In this document: piece by piece, positions 1 to 5,247 of the stretch | Numbering within the stretch: position 1 is the first letter of the stretch | Layout: each line of letters begins with the position of its first letter | Source: Sulfurimonas autotrophica | GTDB lineage: Bacteria; Campylobacterota; Campylobacteria; Campylobacterales; Sulfurimonadaceae | Assembly (NCBI GenBank): GCA_015662405.1 | Contig: DQUE01000113.1 | Coordinates: 1-15,721 of the forward strand | DNA: 15,721 nucleotides | Reading direction: 5' to 3' | The notes under the pieces: generated by a model | Database searches by the model: none | Told to the model about the DNA's origin: nothing | What the model saw: the letters and a program-made list of their open reading frames with translations, nothing else | Position numbers and translations under genes: made by a program

Positions 1-19
1 AATCCTTCTCTCACCACCA
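1..19 (+). tRNA. 3' tip of a probable tRNA-Tyr, cut by the window edge
   Basis: Only the last part of the gene is present. It reads as the end of a T-loop (1-3), the 3' side of the T-stem (4-8), a 7-nt acceptor 3' strand (9-15, TCTCACC), discriminator A16 and an encoded CCA at 17-19. The anticodon is outside the window, so the identity is inferred. The ...CACC-A-CCA ending resembles bacterial tRNA-Tyr, and tRNA-Tyr sits just before tRNA-Gly in the conserved Thr-Tyr-Gly-Thr-tuf order. That it is a tRNA end is fairly sure; that it is Tyr is less so. Confidence 0.7.
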
Positions 20-32
20 TCGCATTAATTAT

Positions 33-108
<76 letters not shown>

Positions 109-128
109 CTTGAGACTCTGGAAGCTGA

Positions 129-175
129 AGTATAATTTCTATCTTACTTCGTAAAATCTATATACTATATGTAGA
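129..175 (+). promoter_or_regulatory. Possible promoter and AT-rich hairpin in the tRNA-Gly/tRNA-Thr gap
   Basis: The 141-nt gap between the two tRNAs (109-249) has no gene. It contains a consensus TATAAT at 131-136, 23 nt after tRNA-Gly, and an 8-bp hairpin, TCTATATA (157-164) with TATGTAGA (168-175), around a 3-nt loop. No -35 box is visible, which is normal for sigma-70 promoters in Campylobacterota. The TATAAT could start a separate tRNA-Thr transcript, but in DNA this AT-rich chance matches are common. Confidence 0.3.
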
Positions 176-219
176 AATACTCTAATCACAAAAATCTAAT
201 ATTAAAACAGTAAAGAATT

Positions 220-350
<131 letters not shown>

Positions 351-363
<13 letters not shown>

Positions 364-386
364 GATTTTTGGGTATAATTCCATTT
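351..386 (+). promoter_or_regulatory. tuf promoter
   Basis: A perfect -10 TATAAT lies at 374-379, preceded by GGG and a T-run (366-370). This is the usual Campylobacterota sigma-70 layout of a T-rich region plus extended -10 without a conserved -35. Transcription would start near 386, giving a leader of about 30 nt before the tuf ATG at 415. The presumed upstream region overlaps the right arm of the inverted repeat around tRNA-Thr, so repeat and promoter may influence each other. The start site itself is inferred. Confidence 0.75.
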
Positions 387-414
387 CAATTCAAAATTAA
401 AGTCGGAGAACACT

Positions 415-1614
415 ATGGCAAAAGAAAAGTTTGAACGTAACAAACCTCATGTTAACATCGGTACAATTGGTCACGTTGACCACGGTAAAACAACATTAAC
501 AGCAGCTATTACTGCAGTGCTTGCAGTTAAAAATGATGCAAAATTTATGGATTATGATGCAATTGATAATGCACCAGAAGAGAGAGAGCGTGGTATTACT
601 ATTGCTACTTCACATGTAGAGTATGAAACAGATAACCGTCACTATGCACACGTCGATTGTCCAGGTCACGCGGATTATGTTAAAAACATGATTACTGGTG
701 CTGCACAAATGGATGGTGCTATTCTTGTTGTTTCTGCAGCGGATGGTCCAATGCCACAAACTCGTGAGCATATCCTTCTTTCAAAACAAGTTGGTGTTCC
801 GTACATCGTTGTTTTTATGAACAAAGAAGATATGGTTGATGATGAGGAGTTATTAGAGTTAGTTGAAATGGAAATTCGTGAATTACTTGATATGTATGAA
901 TTCCCAGGTGATGATACTCCAATTACTGCTGGTTCAGCTCTTAAAGCTCTTGAAGAAGCAAAATCTGGTACTTTAGGTGAATGGTCTGAGAAGATTGTTG
1001 AACTTATGAGAACTGTTGATGAGTATATTCCTGAGCCAGAACGTGAAACTGATAAAGATTTCTTAATGCCTGTTGAAGATGTTTTCTCAATCTCTGGTCG
1101 TGGTACAGTTGTTACTGGACGTATCGAGCGTGGTGTTATTAAAGTTGGTGAAGAGGTAGAAATCGTTGGTATCCGTGATACACAAAAAACTACTGTAACT
1201 GGTGTAGAGATGTTCCGTAAAGAGATGGAGCAGGGTGAAGCTGGTGATAACTGTGGTATTTTAATTCGTGGTATTGCTAAAGATGAAGTTGAGCGTGGTC
1301 AAGTACTTTGTAAGCCAGGTACAATTACACCGCATACTAAATTTACTGCAGAGATCTATGTTCTCAGTAAAGATGAGGGTGGTCGTCATACTCCATTCTT
1401 CAATGGTTACCGTCCACAATTCTATGTACGTACAACAGATGTGACTGGAGCAATCACTTTACCAGAAGGTACTGAGATGGTTATGCCAGGTGATAACGTA
1501 AGTATTACTGCTGAGTTAATTCACCCAATTGCAATGGAAAAAGGTACTAAGTTTGCTATCCGTGAAGGTGGTAGAACAGTTGGTGCTGGTGTTGTTGCTG
1601 AGATTCTTGCATAA
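415..1614 (+). CDS. tuf: Elongation factor Tu
   Basis: EF-Tu is the GTPase that carries aminoacyl-tRNA to the ribosomal A site in the cytoplasm. The 399-residue protein is full length. The G domain (about 1-205) shows G1 GHVDHGKT at 19-26, switch I RGITI at 59-63, G3 DCPGH at 81-85 with catalytic His85, G4 NKED at 136-139 and G5 GSAL at 173-176. Domains 2 and 3 follow, including the GRGTVVTGRIERG segment and the C-terminal REGGRTVGAGVV. The ATG has an SD, CGGAGA (404-409), 5 nt upstream. Cys replaces the more usual Val and Ala in GDNCG and VLCKPG; I recall similar residues in relatives but could not check. A promoter lies upstream and rpmG follows 45 nt later. Confidence 0.99.
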   Translation: MAKEKFERNKPHVNIGTIGHVDHGKTTLTAAITAVLAVKNDAKFMDYDAIDNAPEERERGITIATSHVEYETDNRHYAHVDCPGHADYVKNMITGAAQMDGAILVVSAADGPMPQTREHILLSKQVGVPYIVVFMNKEDMVDDEELLELVEMEIRELLDMYEFPGDDTPITAGSALKALEEAKSGTLGEWSEKIVELMRTVDEYIPEPERETDKDFLMPVEDVFSISGRGTVVTGRIERGVIKVGEEVEIVGIRDTQKTTVTGVEMFRKEMEQGEAGDNCGILIRGIAKDEVERGQVLCKPGTITPHTKFTAEIYVLSKDEGGRHTPFFNGYRPQFYVRTTDVTGAITLPEGTEMVMPGDNVSITAELIHPIAMEKGTKFAIREGGRTVGAGVVAEILA

Positions 1615-1631
1615 TTAGCCTTTGGCTGATT
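1613..1631 (+). promoter_or_regulatory. Hairpin overlapping the tuf stop codon
   Basis: AATTAGCC (1613-1620) pairs with GGCTGATT (1624-1631) around a TTT loop: 8 bp including one G-T wobble. It starts inside the TAA stop (1612-1614). No T-run follows, so it is not a standard intrinsic terminator. It could mark RNA processing or partial termination that lets tuf be expressed above the genes downstream. Function is inferred only. Confidence 0.4.
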
Positions 1632-1659
1632 TGCAAAATCCTTTAAAAGGTTTATCAAT

Positions 1660-1812
1660 ATGAGAGAAGCGATTCACTTAGGTTGTGAGAAATGTACAAG
1701 ACGTAATTATCACACAACAAAAAATAAAAAGACACACACTGAAAAATTTTCAGTACGTAAATACTGTAAATGGTGTAAAGAACACACAATGCATAAAGAG
1801 ATGAAACTGTAG
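1660..1812 (+). CDS. rpmG: 50S ribosomal protein L33
   Basis: A 50-residue protein (MREAIHLGCEKCTRRNYHTT at its N-terminus), the normal size for L33, a small protein of the large ribosomal subunit. It is the zinc-binding (C+) form: Cys9-x2-Cys12 and Cys36-x2-Cys39 make the zinc ribbon. The C-terminal half is strongly basic, as expected for rRNA contact. The ATG at 1660 is preceded by AAAAGG (1645-1650) at good spacing, and the frame ends at TAG 1810-1812. It lies between tuf and tRNA-Trp, a common bacterial order (tuf-rpmG-trnW-secE-nusG), and is probably co-transcribed with tuf. Confidence 0.96.
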   Translation: MREAIHLGCEKCTRRNYHTTKNKKTHTEKFSVRKYCKWCKEHTMHKEMKL

Positions 1813-1834
1813 TTCAGTTTCACTCTTTACCTGT

Positions 1835-1910
1835 AGGCGTGTAGCTCCAATGGTAGAGCACCGGATTCCAAATCCGGGTGTTGGGAGTTCGAGTCTCTCC
1901 ACGCCTGCCA
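1835..1910 (+). tRNA. tRNA-Trp (anticodon CCA)
   Basis: A 76-nt cloverleaf with encoded 3' CCA. The acceptor strands AGGCGTG/CACGCCT pair perfectly with discriminator G1907. The anticodon stem is CCGGA/TCCGG and the loop TTCCAAA gives anticodon CCA at 1868-1870. It sits 22 nt after rpmG and 74 nt before secE, so it is probably excised from a protein-coding transcript by RNase P and 3' processing. Unlike tRNA-Gly and tRNA-Thr in this window, it has no acceptor mismatch. Confidence 0.98.
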
Positions 1911-1929
1911 CTTTATTTATTGTATGTGG

Positions 1930-1959
1930 AGCAGATCTGCTTTATTTATAATAAATAAA
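1930..1959 (+). promoter_or_regulatory. Palindromes and possible -10 box upstream of secE
   Basis: The tRNA-Trp/secE gap holds a 12-nt perfect palindrome, AGCAGATCTGCT (1930-1941), directly followed by TTTATTTA (1941-1948) and its complement TAAATAAA (1952-1959). A consensus TATAAT lies at 1947-1952 inside the second palindrome, so a secondary secE-nusG promoter is possible, with a start near 1959. Base composition alone makes such matches easy, so support is weak. Confidence 0.3.
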
Positions 1960-1984
1960 ATTTTCAATATACGGAATAAAATAG

Positions 1985-2164
1985 ATGAATTTAAGTAAAG
2001 TAATCAGAGATGCACGATTAGAGTTAAGTAAAGTTATCTTTCCTACAAAAGGGCAGGTAAAGCAAGCATATATAGCAGTTGTCATTGTTGTATCTGCTGT
2101 CGCAGCATTTCTTGCATTAGTTGATTTACTTATGTCACTAATTATGTCTGCAATTTTAGGTTAA
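1985..2164 (+). CDS. secE: Preprotein translocase subunit SecE
   Basis: SecE is the clamp-like small subunit of the SecYEG channel in the inner membrane. The 59-residue protein has a basic, amphipathic N-terminal part (about 2-27, including KVIFPTKGQVKQAY) and one hydrophobic membrane segment (about 29-57). This is the short single-span form found in most bacteria, unlike the three-span E. coli protein. F-P-T-K before the membrane segment matches the family core. The ATG at 1985 has a modest upstream purine stretch (ACGGAA). The stop is TAA 2162-2164, and nusG follows after 10 nt with its SD overlapping that stop, so the two are probably translationally linked. The pair secE-nusG is almost universal in bacteria. 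Confidence 0.95.
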   Translation: MNLSKVIRDARLELSKVIFPTKGQVKQAYIAVVIVVSAVAAFLALVDLLMSLIMSAILG

Positions 2165-2174
2165 GGAGAAAGTT

Positions 2175-2702
2175 ATGGCACATCAATGGTACTCAATCCA
2201 GACCTATGGTAGCGATAGAACAGTAAGAGATGCGATTTTTAATATGATAGAAGAGCATGGGTTGCAAGATCATATTACAGATGTAATCGTTCCAACTGAA
2301 GATGTTATAGAGGTAAAAGATGGAAAGAAGAAAGTAAGTGAAAGATCTTTATATTCAGGATATGTATTTGCTCGTATAGATTTAAATACGGAAATCCAGC
2401 ACATGATTCAATCTATTCCAAAAGTTTCAGGTTTCATTGGTGAGGGAAATGTTCCTACACCTCTAAGCGAGCATGATATCAATGTTATCTTAGATCGTGT
2501 AAATAATCGTGCTGCACCAAAACCAAAAGTATTTTTTGATAGTGGTGAAACAGTGCGTATTATTGATGGACCTTTTGCTAACTTTACAGCAACAGTAGAT
2601 GAGTATGATTTAGAACATGGTACTCTTAAACTTAATGTTTCAATCTTCGGTAGAGCTACTCCTGTAGATATCTCTTACACGCAAGTTGAAAAAATAATTT
2701 AA
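2175..2702 (+). CDS. nusG: Transcription elongation/termination factor NusG
   Basis: NusG binds RNA polymerase and links it to Rho or to ribosomal protein S10. The 175-residue protein is of typical length. The NGN domain (about 1-110) begins with the hallmark QWYSIQTYGSDR and includes SGYVFARI at 61-68; a short linker (about 111-122) leads to the C-terminal KOW domain (about 123-175) with GETVRIIDGPFANFTATVDE. The start is fixed by AAGGAGA, which overlaps the secE stop, 6-7 nt before the ATG. rplK follows after only 20 nt, so nusG and the stalk genes probably share a transcript. Nothing unusual is seen. Confidence 0.98.
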   Translation: MAHQWYSIQTYGSDRTVRDAIFNMIEEHGLQDHITDVIVPTEDVIEVKDGKKKVSERSLYSGYVFARIDLNTEIQHMIQSIPKVSGFIGEGNVPTPLSEHDINVILDRVNNRAAPKPKVFFDSGETVRIIDGPFANFTATVDEYDLEHGTLKLNVSIFGRATPVDISYTQVEKII

Positions 2703-2722
2703 ATTCATAAAAAGGACAAAAA

Positions 2723-3148
2723 ATGGCAAAAAAAGTCATGGATTATATCAAGCTACAAATCGAAGCTGGTAAAGCTAACCCAGCTCCACCAGTAGGACCA
2801 GCACTAGGGCAACGTGGTGTTAATATCATGGAATTCTGCAAAGCATTCAATGAAAAAACAAAAGATAAAATGGGATTTAAAGTACCTGTAGTTATTACAG
2901 TTTATAACGATAGAAGTTTCTCTTTTATTACAAAGCAGCCACCGGCATCTGAGTTATTGCTAAAAGCAGCTGGACTAAAAAAAGGGAGTGACAATCCACT
3001 AAAAAATAAAGTAGGTTCAATAACACGTGCACAATTGATGGAAGTTGTTGAAGCTAAAATTGAAGATTTAAATACAGATGACAAAGAGATGGCTGCTAAT
3101 ACTTTAGCTGGATCTGCTCGTTCAATCGGTATAGAAATTAAAGAGTAA
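2723..3148 (+). CDS. rplK: 50S ribosomal protein L11
   Basis: L11 binds the 23S rRNA GTPase-associated region near the stalk base and takes part in factor binding and stringent-response sensing. The 141-residue protein matches family length. The N-terminal domain has the proline-rich PAPPVGPALGQ at 20-30, the thiostrepton and release-factor contact region, followed by RGVNIMEFCKAFN. The C-terminal RNA-binding domain has KAAGLKKGS and ends NTLAGSARSIGIEIKE. An AAAGGAC SD lies 7 nt before the ATG. It stands between nusG and rplA as in most bacteria. Confidence 0.98.
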   Translation: MAKKVMDYIKLQIEAGKANPAPPVGPALGQRGVNIMEFCKAFNEKTKDKMGFKVPVVITVYNDRSFSFITKQPPASELLLKAAGLKKGSDNPLKNKVGSITRAQLMEVVEAKIEDLNTDDKEMAANTLAGSARSIGIEIKE

Positions 3149-3158
3149 TTTATAAAAA

Positions 3159-3192
3159 AATCATCGACCACAGTGATTGTAAAAAAATGTGG
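3159..3192 (+). promoter_or_regulatory. Two alternative short hairpins between rplK and rplA
   Basis: The 67-nt gap holds two mutually exclusive stems: AATCA (3159-3163) with TGATT (3174-3178), and CCACA (3168-3172) with TGTGG (3188-3192). Each is only 5 bp, so stability is low. In E. coli L1 represses its own operon through the leader ahead of rplK. Here nusG-rplK is only 20 nt, so this gap is one place where such control might act, but no L1-binding fold can be recognised. Confidence 0.25.
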
Positions 3193-3215
3193 CAGAATTA
3201 ATATGGAGATTTGTT

Positions 3216-3908
3216 ATGAGCAAAAGATATAAACAATTATTAGAAAAAATTGATAAGACAAAATCATATAGTGTAGCAGAAGCTTCTGCAACTGTAAAAG
3301 ATTTAAAAAGTGCAAAATTTGACGAAACAGTTGAGATTGCAATGAACTTAAATGTTGACCCACGTCATGCTGATCAAATGGTGCGTGGTGCTATCGTCCT
3401 TCCTCATGGTACTGGTAAAACAGTTCGTGTTGCGGTATTTGCTAAAGGTGCTAAAGCTGATGAGGCAAAAGCTGCTGGTGCTGATATTGTTGGAACAGAT
3501 GATTTAGTGGCACAAATTAAAGAGGGTATTTTTAATTTTGATGTGGTTGTTGCTGCACCTGATTGTATGGGGCTTGTGGGTCAAATTGGTCGTATTTTAG
3601 GGCCAAAAGGTTTAATGCCTAACCCTAAGACTGGTACTGTTACACCAGATGTTGCTACTGCTGTAAAAAATGTTAAAGGTGGACAGGTTAACTTTAGGGT
3701 TGATAAAAAAGGTAATATCCATGCTGGTATTGGAAAAGCGAGTTTTGATGCAAAGCAAATTGAAGAGAATTTAGCCACTTTTATTATTGCTATTAACAAA
3801 CAAAAACCTGCATCTGCAAAAGGGCGCTATATTAAAAATGCTGCATTAAGCTTAACAATGAGTCCTGCTGTTAAACTTGATGTGATAGAATTAGCAGATA
3901 TTAAATAG
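3216..3908 (+). CDS. rplA: 50S ribosomal protein L1
   Basis: L1 forms the mobile L1 stalk of the large subunit and helps tRNA leave the E site; in many bacteria it also represses its own operon. From ATG 3216 the product has 230 residues, normal for L1. The signature around 117-140 (MGLVGQIGRILGPKGLMPNP) is intact, followed by KTGTVTPDVATAVKNVKGG. Start choice: a GTG at 3189 would add nine residues (MAELIWRFV) that do not resemble L1 and has no SD, whereas ATG 3216 has GGAG (3205-3208) 7 nt upstream and gives the typical MSKRYKQL beginning. rplK lies 67 nt upstream; a structured 198-nt gap leads to rplJ. Confidence 0.97.
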   Translation: MSKRYKQLLEKIDKTKSYSVAEASATVKDLKSAKFDETVEIAMNLNVDPRHADQMVRGAIVLPHGTGKTVRVAVFAKGAKADEAKAAGADIVGTDDLVAQIKEGIFNFDVVVAAPDCMGLVGQIGRILGPKGLMPNPKTGTVTPDVATAVKNVKGGQVNFRVDKKGNIHAGIGKASFDAKQIEENLATFIIAINKQKPASAKGRYIKNAALSLTMSPAVKLDVIELADIK

Positions 3909-4001
3909 ACTAAACGCCTTTTTGGTGTTTGGTTAGTGTGAAGTTTTTACTATTAGATATATTGCTATTTAATAGTAAAGATTTTCAAACTTTGAAAATC
4001 T
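3909..4001 (+). promoter_or_regulatory. Chain of hairpins downstream of rplA
   Basis: Three strong stems follow the rplA stop. Stem 1 pairs 3909-3918 with 3924-3933 (10 bp including G-T pairs, TTTTT loop). Stem 2 has a perfect core, TTTACTATTA (3946-3955) with TAATAGTAAA (3970-3979), and can grow outward to 3941/3984 and inward to about 19 bp. Stem 3 is AGATTTTCAAA (3979-3989) with TTTGAAAATCT (3991-4001), a perfect 23-nt palindrome. The outer part of stem 2 and stem 3 share 3979-3984, so they compete. No T-run follows, so this is more likely an RNase III/processing or attenuation region than a full terminator. Confidence 0.6.
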
Positions 4002-4010
4002 GAATTACTT

Positions 4011-4090
4011 GGACTAAAGATAGTTGGGGGTATCTACCGCGTAGGTAGTTAGCTTAATCGTTACCTTTCGCCCCTCTTGAAGTTATGTCT
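4011..4090 (+). promoter_or_regulatory. Probable L10 leader (autoregulatory element of rplJ-rplL)
   Basis: This region directly precedes the rplJ SD and can form one closed domain. GGAC-TAA (4011-4017) pairs with TTA-T-GTCT (4083-4090, one bulge); an asymmetric internal loop follows, containing GAT (4019-4021) and TGA (4078-4080), as expected for a kink-turn; GGGG (4026-4029) pairs with CCCC (4071-4074); inside lies CTACC (4034-4038)/GGTAG (4044-4048). The L10 leader family binds the L10-(L12) complex to repress rplJ-rplL translation. Position and overall architecture fit; exact pairings, including the kink-turn, are my reading and not a covariance-model hit. Confidence 0.65.
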
Positions 4091-4106
4091 AGAAAGGAGA
4101 ATTTAT

Positions 4107-4592
4107 ATGCTTAAGTCAAAAAAAGCTGAAGTAATTGAGCAATTAACTACTTCATTTGCAAATACGACAGCAGTTGTAATATGTGACTATAAAGGTTTAA
4201 CTGTTAGTGAACTAGAAGAGTTACGTAAAGCTGCTCGTGCAAAAGACACAAGTGTTCAGGTTGTTAAAAATACTTTAGCAACAATCGCACTCAATAATGC
4301 TAGCATGAGTGGTGTTGAAATTAAAGATACAAATATATTTATTTGGTCTGATGATGTTATCAATGCTGCTAAAATTGCTGCTGATTTCGCTAAGGATCAT
4401 GAGAAGTTCGTGATTAAAGCTGGTTACTTAGATAAAGAACCTGCAGACGTAGCTAAAATTGAAGCATTCGCTAAACTTCCTGGTCGTGATGAGCTTCTTG
4501 GTATGCTTGCTGCTACTTGGATGGCTCCAGTTACAAACCTTGCAGTTGGAATCGATGCTTTACGTAGAAAAAAAGAAGAAGAGGAAGCGTAG
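4107..4592 (+). CDS. rplJ: 50S ribosomal protein L10
   Basis: L10 (P0) anchors L7/L12 dimers to the ribosomal stalk base and, as the L10-L12 complex, represses its own mRNA. From ATG 4107 the product has 161 residues. The N-terminal rRNA-binding domain contains CDYKGLTVSELEELRKAAR (26-44) and VVKNTLATIAL (52-62). The C-terminal helix (about 134-161, MLAATWMAPVTNLAVGIDAL and a charged tail) is the L7/L12 docking region. Start choice: an in-frame TTG at 4077 would add ten residues but lies in the leader structure; ATG 4107 has AAAGGAGA (4093-4100) at ideal spacing and gives the typical MLKSKKAE start. rplL follows 66 nt later. Confidence 0.97.
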   Translation: MLKSKKAEVIEQLTTSFANTTAVVICDYKGLTVSELEELRKAARAKDTSVQVVKNTLATIALNNASMSGVEIKDTNIFIWSDDVINAAKIAADFAKDHEKFVIKAGYLDKEPADVAKIEAFAKLPGRDELLGMLAATWMAPVTNLAVGIDALRRKKEEEEA

Positions 4593-4605
4593 CCTTCTCT
4601 TTTTT
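4580..4605 (+). terminator. Terminator-like hairpin over the rplJ stop codon
   Basis: AGAG-G-AAG (4580-4587, one bulged G) pairs with CTTCTCT (4594-4600) around a 6-nt loop holding the TAG stop (4590-4592), and a run of five T follows (4601-4605). The A/G-rich tract before it could extend pairing into the T-run. It resembles a weak intrinsic terminator or attenuator between rplJ and rplL. Since rplL must be expressed, termination would have to be partial or followed by a new promoter. Confidence 0.4.
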
Positions 4606-4641
4606 GAAAAATAGTGCTTTGTTGCACATAGAATAAAAATA
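4606..4641 (+). promoter_or_regulatory. Possible rplL promoter
   Basis: TAGAAT at 4629-4634 matches the -10 consensus at five of six positions, with a T-rich stretch upstream (4598-4605). Transcription would begin near 4641, leaving an 18-nt leader that contains only the rplL SD (TAGGAGC). A short stem, GTGC/GCAC (about 4613-4626), lies just upstream. An extra promoter would suit the several-fold excess of L7/L12 over L10 in ribosomes, but the evidence is only a hexamer in AT-rich DNA. Confidence 0.3.
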
Positions 4642-4658
4642 AAATATAGGAGCTTACT

Positions 4659-5033
4659 ATGGCTGTTACTAAAGAAGATGTATTAGAGTTTATTTCTGGA
4701 CTTTCTGTTTTAGAATTATCTGAACTTGTAAAAGAGTTTGAAGAGAAATTTGGTGTTTCTGCACAACCTGTTGCTGTTGCTGGTGCTGCTGGTGGAGATG
4801 CTGCTGGTGCTGCTGCTGAGCAAACTGAATTTAATGTTGTCTTAACTGATGTTGGTGCGAAGAAAATTGGTGTTATTAAAGCAGTTCGTGCACTTACTGG
4901 CCTTGGACTAAAAGAGGCAAAAGAGGCATGCGAAAGCTTACCATCTACAATTAAAGAAGGTGTAGATAAAGATGCTGCTGAAGAAGCAAAAGCTGCTTTA
5001 GAAGAAGCTGGTGCTACAGTAGAAGTTAAATAA
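4659..5033 (+). CDS. rplL: 50S ribosomal protein L7/L12
   Basis: L7/L12 is the multi-copy stalk protein that recruits EF-Tu, EF-G and other translational GTPases. The 124-residue, acidic protein has the family plan: an N-terminal dimerisation domain (1 to about 33), an Ala/Gly-rich hinge (about 38-54, AVAGAAGGDAAGAAA) and a globular C-terminal domain (about 56-124) with VGAKKIGVIKAVRALTGLGLKEAKE, the factor-binding helices. The ATG is preceded by TAGGAGC. It is flanked upstream by a terminator-like hairpin with a possible promoter, and downstream by a clear intrinsic terminator, so it may also be made as a short separate transcript. Confidence 0.98.
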   Translation: MAVTKEDVLEFISGLSVLELSELVKEFEEKFGVSAQPVAVAGAAGGDAAGAAAEQTEFNVVLTDVGAKKIGVIKAVRALTGLGLKEAKEACESLPSTIKEGVDKDAAEEAKAALEEAGATVEVK

Positions 5034-5048
5034 TTTTAACGTAAAAGT

Positions 5049-5073
5049 AAGAGAGGTTTCTCCTCTCTTTTTT
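5049..5073 (+). terminator. Intrinsic terminator/attenuator after rplL
   Basis: AAGAGAGG (5049-5056) pairs perfectly with CCTCTCTT (5062-5069) around loop TTTCT, and T continues to 5073, giving six T in a row at 5068-5073. It lies 15 nt after the rplL stop. A partial terminator at this very junction lowers rpoBC expression relative to the ribosomal genes in E. coli; the position suggests the same role here. No promoter for rpoB is obvious downstream, so read-through is expected. Confidence 0.75.
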
Positions 5074-5117
5074 GGGCGCTTTAGCGAAGAGAAAAAACTC
5101 TCTTGACTAAAGTGCCC
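5074..5117 (+). promoter_or_regulatory. Long double-stranded hairpin, possible RNase III site
   Basis: Directly after the terminator, GGGCGCTTTAG (5074-5084) pairs with CTAAAGTGCCC (5107-5117), 11 bp with one G-T. A 2x2 internal loop follows (CG/GA), then AAGAGA (5087-5092) with TCTCTT (5099-5104) and loop AAAAAC. The total is 17 bp with no following T-run. In E. coli an RNase III site lies in the rplL-rpoB gap just after the attenuator; this stem has the matching position and shape. Cleavage is inferred. Confidence 0.55.
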
Positions 5118-5120
5118 TTA

Positions 5121-5219
5121 TGTCGTTTATAAGCACTATAAAATCTCTTAAATATAAGAGTGACATTTATCCCTATCTAGAGACGTCTAGATAGGATCTG
5201 CTAAATACTTAAATTTAGC
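5121..5219 (+). promoter_or_regulatory. Structured rpoB leader
   Basis: Further stems fill the rest of the gap before the rpoB SD. CTCTTA and TAAGAG (about 5145-5160) form 6 bp around AATA. CCTATCTAGA (5172-5181) and TCTAGATAGG (5186-5195) form a perfect 10-bp stem with loop GACG. GCTAAAT (5200-5206) and ATTTAGC (5213-5219) form 7 bp. Together with the two upstream stems this makes at least five consecutive hairpins in 214 nt. A role in rpoB translation control or mRNA stability is plausible but not shown by sequence alone. Confidence 0.5.
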
Positions 5220-5247
5220 TCTAATTAACAACTTATCGAGGTAGCCT

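Noticed and set aside
2902..3171. Open frame of 89 codons on the - strand across rplK
   Set aside because: It is antisense to a clearly conserved ribosomal gene, has no family resemblance and no good start region. The other antisense or out-of-frame frames across tuf, rplA, rplJ, rpoB, rpoC and fusA were rejected for the same reason.
3189..3215. An N-terminal extension of L1 from GTG 3189
   Set aside because: There is no SD, the nine extra residues do not fit the L1 family, and ATG 3216 has a good SD.
4077..4106. An N-terminal extension of L10 from TTG 4077
   Set aside because: It falls in the L10-leader-like structure and includes the SD of the better ATG at 4107.
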